The notes beneath the pieces are model-generated. The model had not been told where the DNA came from and did not search any database. It worked only from the letters and a program-made list of their open reading frames with translations. A stretch of 64,000 nt of DNA from DTU015 sp964406505. GTDB lineage: Bacteria; Bacillota; Sulfobacillia; Fermentithermobacillales; Fermentithermobacillaceae. The DNA lies in contig CAYORX010000007.1 of the NCBI GenBank assembly GCA_964406505.1, forward strand, positions 12,294-76,293, written 5' to 3'. Below, piece by piece: positions 62,552-64,000 of this stretch (within the stretch, counting starts at the first letter, position 1; the number at the start of each line of letters is the position of its first letter). The translations under genes were made by a program, and so were the position numbers.

Positions 62552-62793
62552 TACCGATATGCGAACATTTCCGATTTTCCCTATGGACGCTTCTGCATGG
62601 AGCCTTGTGTCGTATCTCTAGTCGGTTCGTAGACTTCAGCGAAGAATCCTTGTAGTCGATCTTTCTAGCGGCGAAACTAGCATCCAAAGTACCGAACAAT
62701 GCAAGAGTGACAATCGCTTTAACATGACGGAAACCTCATATTACTCACTCGTATTTTTATAATTGGGGAAGTCAACACTTTTCCGGACACTCG

Positions 62794-63672
62794 TTAAGCA
62801 ACAACTCCTAACAACCCTGCATAATATCGGTCAAGCCACTGAAATGGACTTAGATAACCCAAGCGCTTTTGTACACGCCGTGTATTGTAAAAACCTTCCA
62901 TATATGCGAAGAGCGCTTGCCGCGTCTTTTCACGTGTTCGTAAAGGACGCCAATGGACAATTTCCTTCTTGAGATTTGCAAAATGACTTTCACTCCAGGC
63001 ATTGTCACCAGGCTTTCCTGGACGCGAGAAACTTTGAAGGAATCCGTATTTCTTTAACAGACTTTTCACTTGCTTGGACAGGTACTGGCTGCCCCGGTCG
63101 CTGTGAAAAATCGTGCCTGGAGGCAAATTCCAGCGTATCTGCGCTTTTCTAATTGCATCAGCCACCAAATCAACCCTCATGTTGTCCTGTATGCTTTCTG
63201 CAAGCACTATACGGCTCTTAACATCTCTCATCGAGCAAAGATAATCGAAGCCATCACTTGTTCGTATATAGCTAATGTCACTGGTCAGAACCTGAAACGG
63301 CTTTGTTATCCTAAGATCTTTGACTAGATTGGGCAGATCAAGATGTTTAGCATTTTTACCATCAGTCAAAGAACGTTGACGGCGACGCCGATGGATGGAT
63401 GTTAACCCCAACTCATTCATAATCCGTTTAACGCGGTCGTAAGATGCAGTGTAACCCTTGTTTCTTAGGCATCCACATACCCTATCAACTCCGCAAGTGC
63501 CCTCACTGTCTTCAAATATTTCTATTAGGGCTGCTCTGTATTCTCGGCCTTTTCTATCCCGTTCATCTTTAGTTTTCAACCAATCGTAGTAAGCACTGGT
63601 TGACACCTCAAACACCTCGGCCCACTTCAAAGCGGGATAGCCCGATTCTTTGTGAATCAATTTATACTTCAC
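62794..63672 (-). CDS. IS3-family transposase OrfB (DDE integrase domain)
   Basis: 292 residues, GTG start overlapping the orfA stop codon by four bases. The N-terminal HTH_21 region (AYYDWLKTKDERDRKGREYR) precedes the rve integrase core with the catalytic residues Asp (LTSDISYIRT), Asp (HSDRGSQYLS) and Glu (NAWSESHFANLKKE). It is the catalytic part of the transposase, made mainly as an OrfAB fusion by -1 frameshifting in this family. Confidence 0.94.
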   Translation of the reverse strand: MKYKLIHKESGYPALKWAEVFEVSTSAYYDWLKTKDERDRKGREYRAALIEIFEDSEGTCGVDRVCGCLRNKGYTASYDRVKRIMNELGLTSIHRRRRQRSLTDGKNAKHLDLPNLVKDLRITKPFQVLTSDISYIRTSDGFDYLCSMRDVKSRIVLAESIQDNMRVDLVADAIRKAQIRWNLPPGTIFHSDRGSQYLSKQVKSLLKKYGFLQSFSRPGKPGDNAWSESHFANLKKEIVHWRPLRTREKTRQALFAYMEGFYNTRRVQKRLGYLSPFQWLDRYYAGLLGVVA

Positions 63673-63950
63673 TTCACGTTCCTCGCAAAGTAGGCCGCGG
63701 CTTTTTTTAACATCTCATTCTCCATTTTGAGCTCTGTTAGTTCAAGTTTCATTTTCTTTATGACGTCTTCTTGTTCCGCTACTTTGGTCTTATCACCATG
63801 TTCTGTAAAGGTCTTCCGCCACCGATAAATGAGACTGGGATTCCCTCCTAGATCTTCTGCTACACCCGCAACTCCTCTGGAACTTGCGTGACTCAGTTTT
63901 ACCGCGTTTTTCTTAAAGTCATCGTCAAATCTGCGTCTAATTCTGGACAT
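63669..63950 (-). CDS. IS3-family transposase OrfA (HTH)
   Basis: 93 residues. Helix-turn-helix (FDDDFKKNAVKLSHASSRGVAGVAEDLG, read in two parts) for binding the IS ends, then a leucine-zipper stretch (DVIKKMKLELTELKMENEMLKK). It ends KKAAAYFARNVK. The lysine pair is encoded by the A7G slippery run at 63708-63701. Confidence 0.94.
   Translation of the reverse strand: MSRIRRRFDDDFKKNAVKLSHASSRGVAGVAEDLGGNPSLIYRWRKTFTEHGDKTKVAEQEDVIKKMKLELTELKMENEMLKKAAAYFARNVK
63701..63708 (-). promoter_or_regulatory. Programmed -1 frameshift site of the IS
   Basis: On the minus strand the run AAAAAAAG sits in orfA before its stop codon. After a one-base backward slip the orfB frame is open from here: SRGLLCEEREV leads straight into the orfB start. 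This fits the IS3-family rule that the active transposase is an OrfAB fusion. Confidence 0.8.
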
Positions 63951-64000
63951 GATTTCTCCTCTTCCTTTCAGATTTTATCTTACCATCATGTCCGGAATTG

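Larger units (their letters stand above)
62779..63999 (-). mobile_element. IS3-family insertion sequence
   Basis: About 1.2 kb, holding orfA and orfB in the usual order. Ends carry the inverted repeat TTCCGGACA at 62781-62789 and its complement at 63989-63997. The right end falls at the window edge, so exact termini and target-site duplication could not be read. Both reading frames and the frameshift site are intact, so the element may be active. Confidence 0.85.

Overview
The window comes from an anaerobic, low-to-moderate GC, Clostridia-like Firmicute. Supporting signs are strong AGGAGG ribosome binding sites, frequent TTG and GTG starts, a T-box leader, a CsoR-type copper operon, a tungstate transporter behind a molybdenum/tungsten-cofactor riboswitch, and paired MinD-ferredoxin ATPases beside a NifX-like and a DUF5320 protein. 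The gene content describes an organism that lives on peptides, amino acids and organic acids. The lineage is an inference from gene content; no rRNA or tRNA gene was seen.

Layout. 1-1281: the start of a small membrane-protein operon (DUF6754-like) cut by the window edge. 1496-5682: amidase, class III CoA-transferase and an AtoE-type short-chain fatty acid carrier. 6069-11082: a PurC-like protein, then a rightward run of L-threonine dehydrogenase-like, glutamate racemase, anhydro-MurNAc kinase and D-aminopeptidase genes (cell-wall turnover). 11169-13916: two MinD/ferredoxin ATPases, DUF5320 and NifX-like. 14042-18335: a serine hydrolase and copA-csoR-copZ. 18597-23053: a DUF2249-carboxymuconolactone decarboxylase fusion, an M28 peptidase and a gamma-glutamyltransferase. 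23261-25706: tungstate ABC transporter with an upstream Moco/Tuco-type riboswitch. 26186-29265: a TrpXYZ-type ABC transporter behind a T-box. 29359-43533: phosphotransferase, a peptidase S9 homologue lacking its nucleophile, lactate permease, a second gamma-glutamyltransferase, an M20 homologue with unusual metal ligands, a PucR regulator, a TAXI-TRAP transporter and an M24 peptidase. 43622-50256: hydroxyacid dehydrogenase, ADP-forming acyl-CoA synthetase, sugar isomerase-like protein, 2-amino-3-ketobutyrate CoA ligase and a D-Ala-D-Ala ligase-like enzyme. 50530-53415: a complete second copy of the four-gene DUF6754-like operon. 53666-60048: M20 amidohydrolase, two D-aminoacylases and an FMN glutamate synthase-domain protein.

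60060-64000 is an accessory region unlike the rest. It holds a 34-bp repeat pair, a 14-bp minisatellite of about 14.6 copies, and an array of nine 17-bp imperfect palindromes spaced 52-53 bp (five helical turns). Next to these lie a gene for a protein combining a helix-turn-helix with an apparent PD-(D/E)XK-type nuclease domain, and an IS3-family insertion sequence with an intact frameshift signal.

How the parts fit. Peptides and D-amino-acid derivatives are imported and cut (M28, M24, M20, gamma-glutamyltransferases, D-aminoacylases, D-aminopeptidase). Threonine can be split by the dehydrogenase and Kbl to glycine plus acetyl-CoA, and the ADP-forming synthetase could recover ATP. Tungstate uptake and the Fe-S ATPases fit a tungsten- and ferredoxin-dependent anaerobic metabolism. 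The best candidates for something undescribed are the duplicated DUF6754-like operon and the phased palindrome array with its neighbouring HTH-nuclease gene.
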